Below, one piece after another: positions 26,712-35,099 of a stretch of 64,000 nucleotides of DNA. This DNA is from 55-13 sp037190145 (GTDB lineage: Bacteria; Armatimonadota; Fimbriimonadia; Fimbriimonadales; Fimbriimonadaceae). The DNA lies in assembly GCA_037190145.1 (NCBI GenBank), contig JBBCJU010000006.1, forward strand, positions 62,001 through 126,000, in the 5' to 3' direction. Position 1 is the first letter of the stretch. Every line of letters begins with the position of its first letter. The notes under the pieces are model-generated. The model ran no database searches. It saw only the letters and a program-made list of their open reading frames with translations, and was not told the DNA's origin. The position numbers and the translations under genes are program-made.

Positions 26712-27051
26712 CGATTACGAGCTCTCGGAACCCGTCATCCCCGGCCCTATCCCGCGAAGGGGAGAAGGGGAGTCGGACCTATCCTATTTGGAAGAAATCC
26801 AAAGCTGTGTTAAGGTTTTTGAGGAAATCCGAATCTTTTTGAAGCGTTCGGACAGGCATGATACGTCTGAAAACCTAGAAACATGCTTATGAACGGCAAA
26901 GCCCGGACCGTGTATCTTGTGCAGCCACCTGCCTGGGGGGAATCGATGATATGTCGCATAACCACCCGTGCCGCAGAGGCTCGCACACGCCCGTGTGCGA
27001 GCCTTTTTTGTTTATAAAAGCTTGTTTTAAATGATAGGAGAAGATAACTAA
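26712..27051 (+). other. Intergenic region with a possible small structured RNA or leader
   Basis: 340 nt with no protein frame I trust. From about 26870 to the terminator at 26978-27009 the sequence is GC-rich and can fold locally (for example GGC-AAA-GCC near 26894). TTGAAG at 26839 with a weak -10 near 26862 could drive it. It does not match 6S, SRP, tmRNA, RNase P or a riboswitch consensus I know. It may be an independent small RNA or an attenuator for the HNH gene 42 nt downstream. Confidence 0.35.
26978..27009 (+). terminator. Strong Rho-independent terminator upstream of the HNH gene
   Basis: GGCTCGCACACG (26978-26989) pairs perfectly with CGTGTGCGAGCC (26992-27003), followed by six T. 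It is far from the preceding gene (267 nt), suggesting it ends a separate short transcript. Confidence 0.9.
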
Positions 27052-27582
27052 GTGGCGACTCACGAAGTCCTTGTACTGAATAGCAATTACGAACCGCTCA
27101 ACGTCTGCAATATGCGACGCGCGATCGCTTTGATGCTGCTCGGCAAAGCCGAGGTTCTGGAGCAGCGAGACAGTCCTTTGGCAACCATTCGCGGTACCCA
27201 ATCGGCGCCGTCCGTGCTAAAAATGCGTTATCAGGTGCGACGACCCATGCCACAACTTCGTCTATCACGCCACTCCGTTTTGGCGAGGGATAACTACACA
27301 TGCCAATACTGCTCATCTAGGAAGGATCTGACCATCGATCATGTGATTCCTCGTTGGGCGGGTGGTCCGCACACGTGGGATAACCTGGTGGCTTGTTGTC
27401 GTCGTTGTAACCTTAAGAAGGGAGACAAGACACCCGCTCAGGCGCAGATGAAATTGGCGAGAAAGCCTAAACGCCCGCATTTCATTCCTTACTTATCTTT
27501 GCCGCTTTACTTAAAGGCGCAGGGTAGAGAAGATTGGCGAATGTACCTGCCTTTCTTTGAAGAATTTGCGATAGAAGCGTAG
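27052..27582 (+). CDS. HNH endonuclease family protein
   Basis: 176 residues. HNH core: CQYC, then DHVIPRWAGGPHTWDNLVACCRRCN, with two zinc Cys pairs and a catalytic His. The N-terminal LVLNSNYEPLNVCNMRRAIALMLLGKAEVLE is characteristic of a widespread chromosomal HNH family, not of intron or phage homing enzymes. GTG start with AGGAG upstream at a long spacing. Biological role unknown; relatives are common stand-alone genes. Confidence 0.9.
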   Translation: MATHEVLVLNSNYEPLNVCNMRRAIALMLLGKAEVLEQRDSPLATIRGTQSAPSVLKMRYQVRRPMPQLRLSRHSVLARDNYTCQYCSSRKDLTIDHVIPRWAGGPHTWDNLVACCRRCNLKKGDKTPAQAQMKLARKPKRPHFIPYLSLPLYLKAQGREDWRMYLPFFEEFAIEA

Positions 27583-27694
27583 TATGTGGTTTGTGGTTCG
27601 TGAAGTTGTAAAGTTGGCCTGAGTTCTTTAAACCTAGCTGCCCTTGATGGGCAATGCATGCTTTACAAGTGGCGGACCACAATAACCGCAAGGT

Positions 27695-28705
27695 ATGAGA
27701 CGTCGCTCCTTTCCCGAAAAGCCCTTCTTTAGCTGGATGGGGTGGGGCATGCTTCAAGCTTGTCCTAGGCGCTGGTTCTTGTATAACTTTGGTCGAGATT
27801 TGGGTGGAGAACTCGGGCGGCGGTATCTGGCTGAACGAAAGTTAAGCTATTGGCAGGCCTTTGCCGGACAACTCGCGGATGATGGAGTTACCGAACTCAT
27901 CCGCCACTATAAGAAGCACAAAGTTTGGCGGAAGGATATTGATGATTGGCTGCACAAATGTGCCTTGGAATACATTCGTGACTCGAAAGCCTATGCTAAT
28001 GCCGCAAGTTCAAATGAGCCATTGCCGCCCGTTAAGAGACAAGTTCTAGACAAGTATTTCTACAATGAGATCCCCGACCGTGATGAACACCGACGGGTTT
28101 TGGATGATGCTCGTCAGGCCGTTGCCAATTTTTTCTTGTCAGATATTCCATCACGCGTTGAGAGATCACCTGAAGAGTCGCTCATGTGCGATCACAAGGA
28201 TGGAGAGTTTCCTTGGGCAGAACATGATGGCGTGCCGGTTTATGCGGTTTATGATTTTGCCATTCGATTGCCAGATAATGTCACAATTTTTGACTGGAAA
28301 ACAGGCAAAGTAACTCCGGAAAAGGAAGCCGCGGCGATAGAGCAATTGCATTGGTATGCCTTATATGTTCACAAAGCTTGGGATATGCCATTGGAACATA
28401 TTTGGTTGGCGCCCGTCTTCTTATCTGCAAACGGCGGATATGAAGAGACGCAATGCGACTCAAATCGACTTTCTCTGATTAGAGATCGTTGGATAGAAAA
28501 GCACTCGGAGATTAAAGAAAAGATGAATGCGTTGCCGCAGTTAGAGATGTTGCAAATGGGGTTTCCGATGACGGCAAATTTACGGGAATGTGCAGGTTGT
28601 ACCTTCCGATCTTGTCCAGGATATGAAAGGGTCCGGGACCCCCAAGTTGCAAATCCGGTAAAATTTGCAATTCTGGGAGACAACGATTACAATGCAAGGG
28701 CTTAA
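27695..28705 (+). CDS. PD-(D/E)XK nuclease of the Cas4/AddB-like Fe-S type
   Basis: 336 residues. An early Cys (QACPRRWFLYNF, about residue 23) and a C-terminal CAGCTFRSC (CX2CX4C) together give the four Cys that bind an iron-sulfur cluster in Cas4 and AddB nucleases. The RecB-type active site is seen as YAVYDFAIRL followed by TIFDWKTGK. No helicase domain, cas gene or CRISPR is present, so a repair or recombination role is more likely than CRISPR adaptation. It starts at an ATG with AAGG close by. murA follows after 24 nt. Confidence 0.88.
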   Translation: MRRRSFPEKPFFSWMGWGMLQACPRRWFLYNFGRDLGGELGRRYLAERKLSYWQAFAGQLADDGVTELIRHYKKHKVWRKDIDDWLHKCALEYIRDSKAYANAASSNEPLPPVKRQVLDKYFYNEIPDRDEHRRVLDDARQAVANFFLSDIPSRVERSPEESLMCDHKDGEFPWAEHDGVPVYAVYDFAIRLPDNVTIFDWKTGKVTPEKEAAAIEQLHWYALYVHKAWDMPLEHIWLAPVFLSANGGYEETQCDSNRLSLIRDRWIEKHSEIKEKMNALPQLEMLQMGFPMTANLRECAGCTFRSCPGYERVRDPQVANPVKFAILGDNDYNARA

Positions 28706-28729
28706 CCATCCATGGAAGGAAGGTTTGAA

Positions 28730-30025
28730 ATGAATGTATTTCAAGTAAAGGGCGGAAAACGCCTAGAAGGTACAGTTGACGTAGGCGGAAGCAAAAATAC
28801 TGCGTTGGCAATTATGTCGGCAGTGGTGCTTGCTGAAGGCAAGACCGTACTCACAAATGTTCCTCTACTCTCAGACACTCGAATCAAAGCCAATCTCTTA
28901 GAAAAGTTTGGCGCGAAAGTTACCTGGGATGGCAATCGAGTTGAGTTTGATTGCACCCACATTTACTCAGGCGATGCGGATGAAGAGACGGTGCGAGCAA
29001 TCCGTACTTCTTTCTACCTGCTGGGGCCGTTGTTGGCGAGAACCAAGCGAGTTCTATTGCCTGCTCCGGGCGGTTGTAAAATCGGGGCTCGCCCAGTCGA
29101 TTTTCACTTAAAGGGACTGCGTGCGCTTGGTGCAACGGTCGAATTGGTAGATGGAGCTTACTTTGCCGAGTGCGATCAGCTTCGCGGTGCGGAGATTTAT
29201 CTGGATTCGCCAAGTGCAGGGGCCACTCAGCACTTAATGTGTGTTGCCGTATTGGCGAAAGGGAACACCACCATTCAGAACGCGGCAATGGAGCCAGAAG
29301 TAACAGCACTGGCCGACTTTCTGAATCGAATGGGAGCCCGAATCGAAGGAGCCGGTACTAGCTCGATCACTATTATGGGAGTCGAAAAGTTGACTCCAAC
29401 CGAGTTTAGAGTTCCAGCAGATCGAATGCAGGCAGGAACATACCTTCTTGCCGGTGCGATCACGGGTGGAGATGTCACCGTTAAGGGCATCTTGCCAGAA
29501 GAGCAGACTGCGGTTATTAGCAAGTTGCGAGAGGCTGGAGTGACGATGGAAGAAGGTCCTGATTGGGTTCGAGCCATTGTCCAGTCTCCGTTGAAAGGTA
29601 TCAATGTGAAAACGATGCCGCACCCTGGATTTCCGACGGATATGCAACAACCGATGGCCGCTGTTCTCTGTTTGGCAGATGGCTTAAGTGTGGTTGAAGA
29701 AACGATTTATGAGAGCCGAATTGGGCATATTCAAGAGCTAAATCGAATGGGTGCGAAGATTCGCTCCGAAGGCCGTTCTGCTCTGATTACCGGTGTTGAT
29801 GTACTGCGAGGAGCGGTTGTTGAGGCAAGCGATCTTCGAGCAGGAGCTGCACTAGTACTTGCTGGCCTAGCGGCAAAAGGTGAAACAACCATCAAGAATA
29901 TTCATTTTATAGATCGCGGGTACGAAGCCTTTGAAAAGACTCTAGCGAGTCTGGGAGCTGATATCCGCCGGATTCAAGTTCCGGATGATGCTCCCGTTTT
30001 GAAGACCGATGGCGGCTCCTATTAA
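28730..30025 (+). CDS. murA: UDP-N-acetylglucosamine 1-carboxyvinyltransferase
   Basis: First committed step of peptidoglycan synthesis: transfers enolpyruvate from PEP to UDP-GlcNAc. 431 residues, normal length. The N-terminal GGSKNTAL holds the catalytic Lys. Cys116 in PGGCKIGARPVDFHLKG is the residue fosfomycin alkylates, so this enzyme should be fosfomycin-sensitive. I chose the ATG at 28730, with GAAGG upstream, over an ATG at 28712. The end overlaps mreB by 17 nt, so the two are likely translated together. Confidence 0.96.
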   Translation: MNVFQVKGGKRLEGTVDVGGSKNTALAIMSAVVLAEGKTVLTNVPLLSDTRIKANLLEKFGAKVTWDGNRVEFDCTHIYSGDADEETVRAIRTSFYLLGPLLARTKRVLLPAPGGCKIGARPVDFHLKGLRALGATVELVDGAYFAECDQLRGAEIYLDSPSAGATQHLMCVAVLAKGNTTIQNAAMEPEVTALADFLNRMGARIEGAGTSSITIMGVEKLTPTEFRVPADRMQAGTYLLAGAITGGDVTVKGILPEEQTAVISKLREAGVTMEEGPDWVRAIVQSPLKGINVKTMPHPGFPTDMQQPMAAVLCLADGLSVVEETIYESRIGHIQELNRMGAKIRSEGRSALITGVDVLRGAVVEASDLRAGAALVLAGLAAKGETTIKNIHFIDRGYEAFEKTLASLGADIRRIQVPDDAPVLKTDGGSY

Positions 30026-31040
30026 GGTGAGACTCGCTCCCGAAATTGGAATCGACCTTGGTACCGCAAACATCCTGGTATTTAGACGGGGCAAAGGAGT
30101 TGTCCTGTCTGAGCCGACGGTTGTCGCCATAAATTCCACCAACGGCAAGGTGCTGGCGGTAGGAAACGAAGCCCGAGATATGCTTGGGAGAACGCCGGGA
30201 AATATCACGGCGATTCGTCCTCTCAAAGACGGCGTTATTGCTGACTACACGACCACGTTGAAGATGTTGGAATACATCATCAACAAGTCTTGCGGCAACC
30301 GCAGAATGTTTAAACCTACGACCTTGGTTTGTGTGCCCAGCGGGGTTACCAATGTGGAGCGACGAGCGGTTATTCAAGCTGCTAAAGAAGCAGGTGCCGG
30401 AATCGCGATGACCATTGAAGAACCAATGGCCGCCGCAATTGGAGCGGGTTTGCCCATTGCCGCCCCCGGCGGAAACATGGTGGTTGATATTGGCGGAGGA
30501 ACCACGGATATCGCGGTTATATCCCTTGGTGGCATTGTTTTATCCCACAGTTTGCGTGTAGGCGGTAACAAGCTGGATGAGGCGATCATTCGCCACATCC
30601 GAAACGCTTACAACCTGATGATCGGTGATCCGACAGCAGAAGAGATCAAGATTCAAATTGGTTCTGCCTTCCCATTGCCTCAAGAATTGAGGATGGAGAT
30701 TAGGGGGCGTGACCTAGTGGCGGGTTTGCCAAAGACGGTAGAGATTTCTAGCGAAGAGGTTCGGGAAGCCCTTAATGAGCCGGTTCGACAGATCGCGGAG
30801 AAGCTTTGCAGCGTACTGGAAGAGACGCCGCCTGAGCTTGGTAGCGACATCATTGAGCGAGGCATCACTCTTACCGGTGGTGGGGCACTTTTGCGCGGTT
30901 TGGATCGTTTACTTCATAGCGTTACGGATATTCCGGTAAGAGTTGCCGACAATGCACTTAACTGTGTTGCGGTTGGCACGGGTCGAGCTTTGGAAGAGAT
31001 CGATGCCATCCGGCAAAGTGGCGCAGTCACAACCATTTAG
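30009..31040 (+). CDS. mreB: Rod shape-determining actin homologue MreB
   Basis: 343 residues, actin/Hsp70 ATPase fold. Phosphate-1 motif GIDLGTANILV, phosphate-2 VVDIGGGTTDIAVISLGG, adenosine motif GITLTGGGALLRGLDRLL. It polymerises under the inner membrane and organises side-wall synthesis. It overlaps murA by 17 nt; a GTG at 30027 is a possible alternative start. The usual mreC and mreD partners do not follow; instead a secreted protein gene does. Confidence 0.96.
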   Translation: MAAPIKVRLAPEIGIDLGTANILVFRRGKGVVLSEPTVVAINSTNGKVLAVGNEARDMLGRTPGNITAIRPLKDGVIADYTTTLKMLEYIINKSCGNRRMFKPTTLVCVPSGVTNVERRAVIQAAKEAGAGIAMTIEEPMAAAIGAGLPIAAPGGNMVVDIGGGTTDIAVISLGGIVLSHSLRVGGNKLDEAIIRHIRNAYNLMIGDPTAEEIKIQIGSAFPLPQELRMEIRGRDLVAGLPKTVEISSEEVREALNEPVRQIAEKLCSVLEETPPELGSDIIERGITLTGGGALLRGLDRLLHSVTDIPVRVADNALNCVAVGTGRALEEIDAIRQSGAVTTI

Positions 31041-31061
31041 GTTAGGGAAGGGTAAAGTCGG

Positions 31062-31607
31062 ATGATGAAGTGGGCTTTGGCGGTCTTGATGTGTACGTCG
31101 GTAGCATTCGCTCAGGGTGGCGGGGACAAGCCTCATATCAAGAAAGTGAATGTGGGGGCTGTGGACCAGAAAACTCCCGTAACCCGATCGGAAGCAGTGG
31201 CTGTATTCACACGCGCCAGAAAGGCCATTTCATCCGCCAGAATTGCACAGATTTCTGCGAAGCCAGGGTTGTCGGCGGGGAATCAACCAGTCACTCGCGA
31301 GGAAGTCATCGCGGAGATGACTCGAATTTTTACGGCTTGTAAGGGTTCGGTAAAGTTTGTTCCGAACAAAGTTAAGTTTGATTCTGCGGTCTTCAAGGTG
31401 AAGCCCGCAGCAAAGTCGCAGCTATCCCACTTAGTAGGATGGGGCTTTATTGCTCCAGTCGGAGCGATTGCCGCTGGACCACAGCCTGGTCTCTCAATCG
31501 CGCAGTTTGGCGATGGAATGGGTTTCTTCTTGGCGAGGCTATCAGATGTCACTCATATGCCGATTCCAAGATGGAGTCCGTACTTAATGCCGAATGAGGG
31601 CAACTAA
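31062..31607 (+). CDS. Exported protein of unknown function, weakly SLH-like
   Basis: 181 residues with a clean signal peptide (cleavage likely after AFAQ near residue 18). Two segments, PVTREEVIAEMTRIF and LSIAQFGDGMGFFLARLSDV, resemble S-layer homology helices but are too divergent to assign. AAGGG precedes the ATG. It lies 21 nt after mreB and is ended by a perfect hairpin, so it is probably the last gene of a murA-mreB operon and may act in the envelope; that is inference from position. Confidence 0.8.
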   Translation: MMKWALAVLMCTSVAFAQGGGDKPHIKKVNVGAVDQKTPVTRSEAVAVFTRARKAISSARIAQISAKPGLSAGNQPVTREEVIAEMTRIFTACKGSVKFVPNKVKFDSAVFKVKPAAKSQLSHLVGWGFIAPVGAIAAGPQPGLSIAQFGDGMGFFLARLSDVTHMPIPRWSPYLMPNEGN

Positions 31608-31615
31608 GGAAAAGA

Positions 31616-31644
31616 ATTGTAGGGAGCAGATGGCTCCCTACAAT
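31616..31644. terminator. Bidirectional terminator
   Basis: A perfect 12-bp stem, ATTGTAGGGAGC with GCTCCCTACAAT and a 5-nt loop, lies between the convergent mreB-operon and GH127 genes. Confidence 0.85.
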
Positions 31645-31650
31645 CTTAGG

Positions 31651-33534
31651 TTAGAGTCGTCTCACCCAAACCTGCATATTGTTGGGGCCACGATTGTTCC
31701 AAGCGTAGTAGGGAATGAATTTGGCAGAAGTATCTTCCCACTCAATGATTTCAGATTCGGCATATAGCTGGTCTGGGAAACTCTCAATCTCTCTGGCTCC
31801 GACAACCGTAAGCGTGGTGACTCCCTCGAGCATTGATTCGCTTCGTGCCTCCACTTCTTCATCTGGATCGGCGGTAAAGAGTTGGGGAGCGAAACCCAGA
31901 TCGTGTTGTTCCGCCGTGTAGATGAGTGGACCGTAGGATAAAGCCACGCGACCCAAGTTATCTCGAACTCGCGGATCGGCAGATACCCATTTCGGACGAA
32001 GTTCAATTCTAAATGTCGCTTGATCTCCCTTTGTCCATCTCTTCTTGACCACGATGTAGCCTTGATCAAACTCAGCCTCATTCTCAAGGCCCGGGATCTC
32101 GGTTTCCACATCATCAGCCCAATCTGGGATACGGAATCGAATCTCGGCATCGACTGGAATGGCTGGATCAACATTCAAAGTGACCTCGCCTGACCAAGGA
32201 TAGTTGGAGGTGAGAGAGACGGTTGTGTCTACTCCGTTCAACTTTGTTTTGGCATTAAAGCCAATTGGCATGTGAATCCAAAAAGCGTTGTCAGAGACTG
32301 AGGTGGCATATTTTCCGACTGAACCGATGAGTCGGGCGATGTTGGGGGGACAGCAAGCGCAGCCAAACCAAGGAGTTCTCTTGTGAGTGCCTCTGCTCTC
32401 AAGAGGGTTATCGTAGAAGAAGTGAGTGGTATCTAGCGAAATTCCGGCCAACGCCCCGTTATAAAGCGCACGCTCAATGGTATCGGCATACTCGGAGTTC
32501 CCGGTCATTTGCAGCAGGGAGTGTCCCCAGAAGACAAGTCCGACGGCGGCACAGGTCTCCGCGTATGCTGTTAGGTTTGGAAGGTCGAAATCAGTGGTGA
32601 ATCCTTCATTCGCACCACTAGAGCCAATGCCCCCTGTCACGTACATACGGCTCTTTGTAAGGTTGCTCCAGGTTCTTTCTAGTGAAGCTCGCATTTCTTG
32701 ATCGGGGTTTAGATTGGCCGCAGCTATGTATAGGTACATAGCTCTAACGGCATGTCCAACGACTTCCGTATGCTCTCGGATGGGTAGGTGATCCTGAATG
32801 TGTTCGCCGCTATACACGCCTTTCTTCATATTCAGGCTGGCATCTCCAGGAGACATTGCGACCGTCTCTGCATCCTTGGTTTCTTGTTCAAAGCAACTTG
32901 GACGCTTACCACGGCTTTCTACCATCCAACTGGCCAACTCTCGATAGGATTCAACGCCGGTTACATCGGCGAGCTTGATGAGGGCGAGTTCTATTTCTTC
33001 ATGGCCACAGGATCCCTCTCGTTTGTCTGGTCCAAAGATAGAGGCGATATGATCTGCGAACTTGATGCCAACATCAAGCAGTCTTCGATCTCCCGTGCTG
33101 ATGAAGACGGCTACTGCGGCTTCGATAAGGTGGCCTGCACAGTACATCTCGTGCATGGCGTGAAGGTTGCGCCACTTCTTATCGGGGTGGTTTAGTTGGA
33201 AAAAAGTGTTGAGATATCCATCCGGCTGTTGAGCACTAGCCACGATATCAATGGCTTCATCCATGGCTTTTTTCAACTCGGGAGAATCACCGTGATGAAG
33301 GTTGTAGGCTACAGCTTCAATCCATTTGTAGACATCACTGTCGTTGAAACGGTAACCCTCAAATCCTCCTTGCTCGCCTTTGGCAACTCGCTGAAAATTC
33401 AGGAGACGGTCAGTTTTGATAAGTTGCTCATGCTGAGCCAGTAACCCTTTCTGAAGGAGTTCTTTGTGGTAACGAGACCAGAACGGGTCGGTGATGGTGA
33501 TGTCAGAGAGAGGGAGGGATCGCAGGTTAGCCAT
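31651..33534 (-). CDS. Glycoside hydrolase family 127 (beta-L-arabinofuranosidase-like)
   Basis: 627 residues, (alpha/alpha)6 barrel plus beta-sandwich domains. WFGCACCPPNIARLIG holds the nucleophilic Cys and adjacent zinc Cys of GH127, and MHEMYCAGHLIEAA is the conserved barrel segment. GH127 enzymes remove terminal beta-L-arabinofuranose from plant or glycan chains. No signal peptide is visible, so it acts in the cytoplasm on imported oligosaccharides. Monocistronic and convergent with the mreB operon. No sugar transporter is adjacent. Confidence 0.93.
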   Translation of the reverse strand: MANLRSLPLSDITITDPFWSRYHKELLQKGLLAQHEQLIKTDRLLNFQRVAKGEQGGFEGYRFNDSDVYKWIEAVAYNLHHGDSPELKKAMDEAIDIVASAQQPDGYLNTFFQLNHPDKKWRNLHAMHEMYCAGHLIEAAVAVFISTGDRRLLDVGIKFADHIASIFGPDKREGSCGHEEIELALIKLADVTGVESYRELASWMVESRGKRPSCFEQETKDAETVAMSPGDASLNMKKGVYSGEHIQDHLPIREHTEVVGHAVRAMYLYIAAANLNPDQEMRASLERTWSNLTKSRMYVTGGIGSSGANEGFTTDFDLPNLTAYAETCAAVGLVFWGHSLLQMTGNSEYADTIERALYNGALAGISLDTTHFFYDNPLESRGTHKRTPWFGCACCPPNIARLIGSVGKYATSVSDNAFWIHMPIGFNAKTKLNGVDTTVSLTSNYPWSGEVTLNVDPAIPVDAEIRFRIPDWADDVETEIPGLENEAEFDQGYIVVKKRWTKGDQATFRIELRPKWVSADPRVRDNLGRVALSYGPLIYTAEQHDLGFAPQLFTADPDEEVEARSESMLEGVTTLTVVGAREIESFPDQLYAESEIIEWEDTSAKFIPYYAWNNRGPNNMQVWVRRL

Positions 33535-33604
33535 GATGTGGGTGATCTGAGAATTGTGGCTGGTTCACTTACCAAACTACAATCCACAGACCACCAAGCG
33601 GTGA

Positions 33605-34660
33605 TTATTGGAAGCTATAGTCTCCGTTGTCGGCGTCCTCAATGTAGCGGGCCAATAACTCTACGCAGGCATCTACATCGCTGTTGTGAACAGTTTCATT
33701 TACAGTGTGAACGTATCGGGTGGGAATCGATAATGTCAGAGAAGGTATGCCACCGTGGAGCCTTTGCACGCCTCCAGCATCCGTTCCACCGGCAGGAAGA
33801 ATCTCGATCTGATGTTTGATGTTCTGCTTCTCAGCAATATCGCGGAAGTGACCGAAAAGCTTAGGATGGCAGATGAGAGAGCTGTCAAGGAACTTAATGG
33901 CGGCTCCTCCTCCCAGCTTTGTCACATGATCTTGCTCAGGAATACCCGGAATATCATTTGCCAGTGTGATATCCAAAGCAACGCAGATGTCTGGAGCTAT
34001 GGCCCATCCACTGGCGGCGGCGCCCCTTAATCCGATCTCTTCTTGGACTGTAGCAACAGCGTGAATCTCGATGGCATGATCCTTACAAGCTTTTAGAGCC
34101 TCGATCATGACGTAAACGCCTACACGGTCGTCCATGCACTTACAGGTGGAAAGCTCTCCCATTTGTTGGAACCCGCGGTTCATGGTGACCATATCACCGA
34201 GGCGAATCTTAGCTTTAGCTTCTTCGCCGCTTAAACCGGTATCAACGAAAAAGTTGTTGGTGTCTTGTTTGGCACCCGCTTCAGAATCAGAGAGCATATG
34301 CTTCGGTTTCGTTCCGTACATCAGAACACCATTGCGAACGCCTTCTTTGGTGTGAATGAAGACTCTCTGTGAGTTCATCTGTCGAGGATCCCATCCTCCC
34401 AAGGTTTGGAGGCGGATGAAGCCCTTATCATCAATATGCTTTACAACGAAGCCGATCTCGTCCATGTGGGCGGCAATCATCAGACGCTTGGGTGATTCTG
34501 CTTGGGTGGTTGAGCGTTTGATACAGTGCAGACTTCCCATCTTATCGATGTGAAACTCGCAGATGTCTTTTAGCTCTTCCTTCACGATGCTTCGAATCGC
34601 ATCTTCTTGACCGGGAACGCCGTGAGCTTCTGTGAGTCGCTTGAGGAGATCAGTATTCAT
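33605..34660 (-). CDS. M42 family metallo-aminopeptidase
   Basis: 351 residues. Di-metal ligands can be followed: AAHMDEIGF (His, Asp), MDDRVG (bridging Asp), VQEEIGLRGA (catalytic Glu pair), CVALDITL (Asp) and TVNETVHNS (His). M42 members form tetrahedral dodecamers that trim N-terminal residues from peptides; some were misnamed endoglucanases. Cytoplasmic, no signal peptide. It lies 70 nt upstream of GH127 on the same strand, possibly one transcript. Confidence 0.93.
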   Translation of the reverse strand: MNTDLLKRLTEAHGVPGQEDAIRSIVKEELKDICEFHIDKMGSLHCIKRSTTQAESPKRLMIAAHMDEIGFVVKHIDDKGFIRLQTLGGWDPRQMNSQRVFIHTKEGVRNGVLMYGTKPKHMLSDSEAGAKQDTNNFFVDTGLSGEEAKAKIRLGDMVTMNRGFQQMGELSTCKCMDDRVGVYVMIEALKACKDHAIEIHAVATVQEEIGLRGAAASGWAIAPDICVALDITLANDIPGIPEQDHVTKLGGGAAIKFLDSSLICHPKLFGHFRDIAEKQNIKHQIEILPAGGTDAGGVQRLHGGIPSLTLSIPTRYVHTVNETVHNSDVDACVELLARYIEDADNGDYSFQ

Positions 34661-34750
34661 TATTTTTCTTTTACCTGAAATAAGGTTATTGCAGGCCCGC
34701 GGTAGAACAAAAATCTTGGAGTATTCGTTGGTGAATTGAGGTGGGAAGGG

Positions 34751-35044
34751 ATGGAGACACTTGCGTTAGTAGTAAGGCTAGAAGCACGATCAGGCAAAGA
34801 ACGGGAGATAGAGCACCTGTTCGAAACATTAAGGGAGAATCAAGCTGGTTACACGTGGTATGCGCTTCGATCTGGCCCGAGTTCATTTACGATGGTTGCG
34901 GTGTTTAGTGACGAGAGTGATCGCGCGGCCTTACTAACAGGGAGCTTTGCGCAAAGTCTGCTTCTACGAGGAAGCGAGCTTCTAGTAGAGGCACCAAGAA
35001 TAGAGTTAGCAGATATTGTAGCGGTCAGCGCCGGACAAAAATGA
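34751..35044 (+). CDS. Antibiotic-biosynthesis-monooxygenase (ABM) domain protein
   Basis: 97 residues forming one ABM ferredoxin-like domain: LALVVRLEARSGKEREIEHLF, then the central TWYALRSGPSSFTMVAVFSDE. Such proteins dimerise; most genomic members are of unknown function rather than antibiotic enzymes. I chose the ATG at 34751, with GAGGTGGG about 6 nt upstream, over a TTG at 34736. It is divergent from the M42 gene and convergent with the subtilase. Confidence 0.82.
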   Translation: METLALVVRLEARSGKEREIEHLFETLRENQAGYTWYALRSGPSSFTMVAVFSDESDRAALLTGSFAQSLLLRGSELLVEAPRIELADIVAVSAGQK

Positions 35045-35099
35045 GAGACCCCGGCTGAGGATGCCGGGGAATGGGGAGGTAGGTCAGGAATCGGTTGGA

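Noticed and set aside
26870..27009. Possible 6S RNA, SRP RNA or known riboswitch upstream of the HNH gene
   Set aside because: None of the conserved sequence blocks of 6S, SRP, tmRNA, RNase P, TPP, SAM, cobalamin, ZTP or GEMM could be found; left as unassigned.
33466..33819. 117-codon plus-strand frame across the GH127 to M42 junction
   Set aside because: Antisense to two well-recognised proteins and without a start signal.
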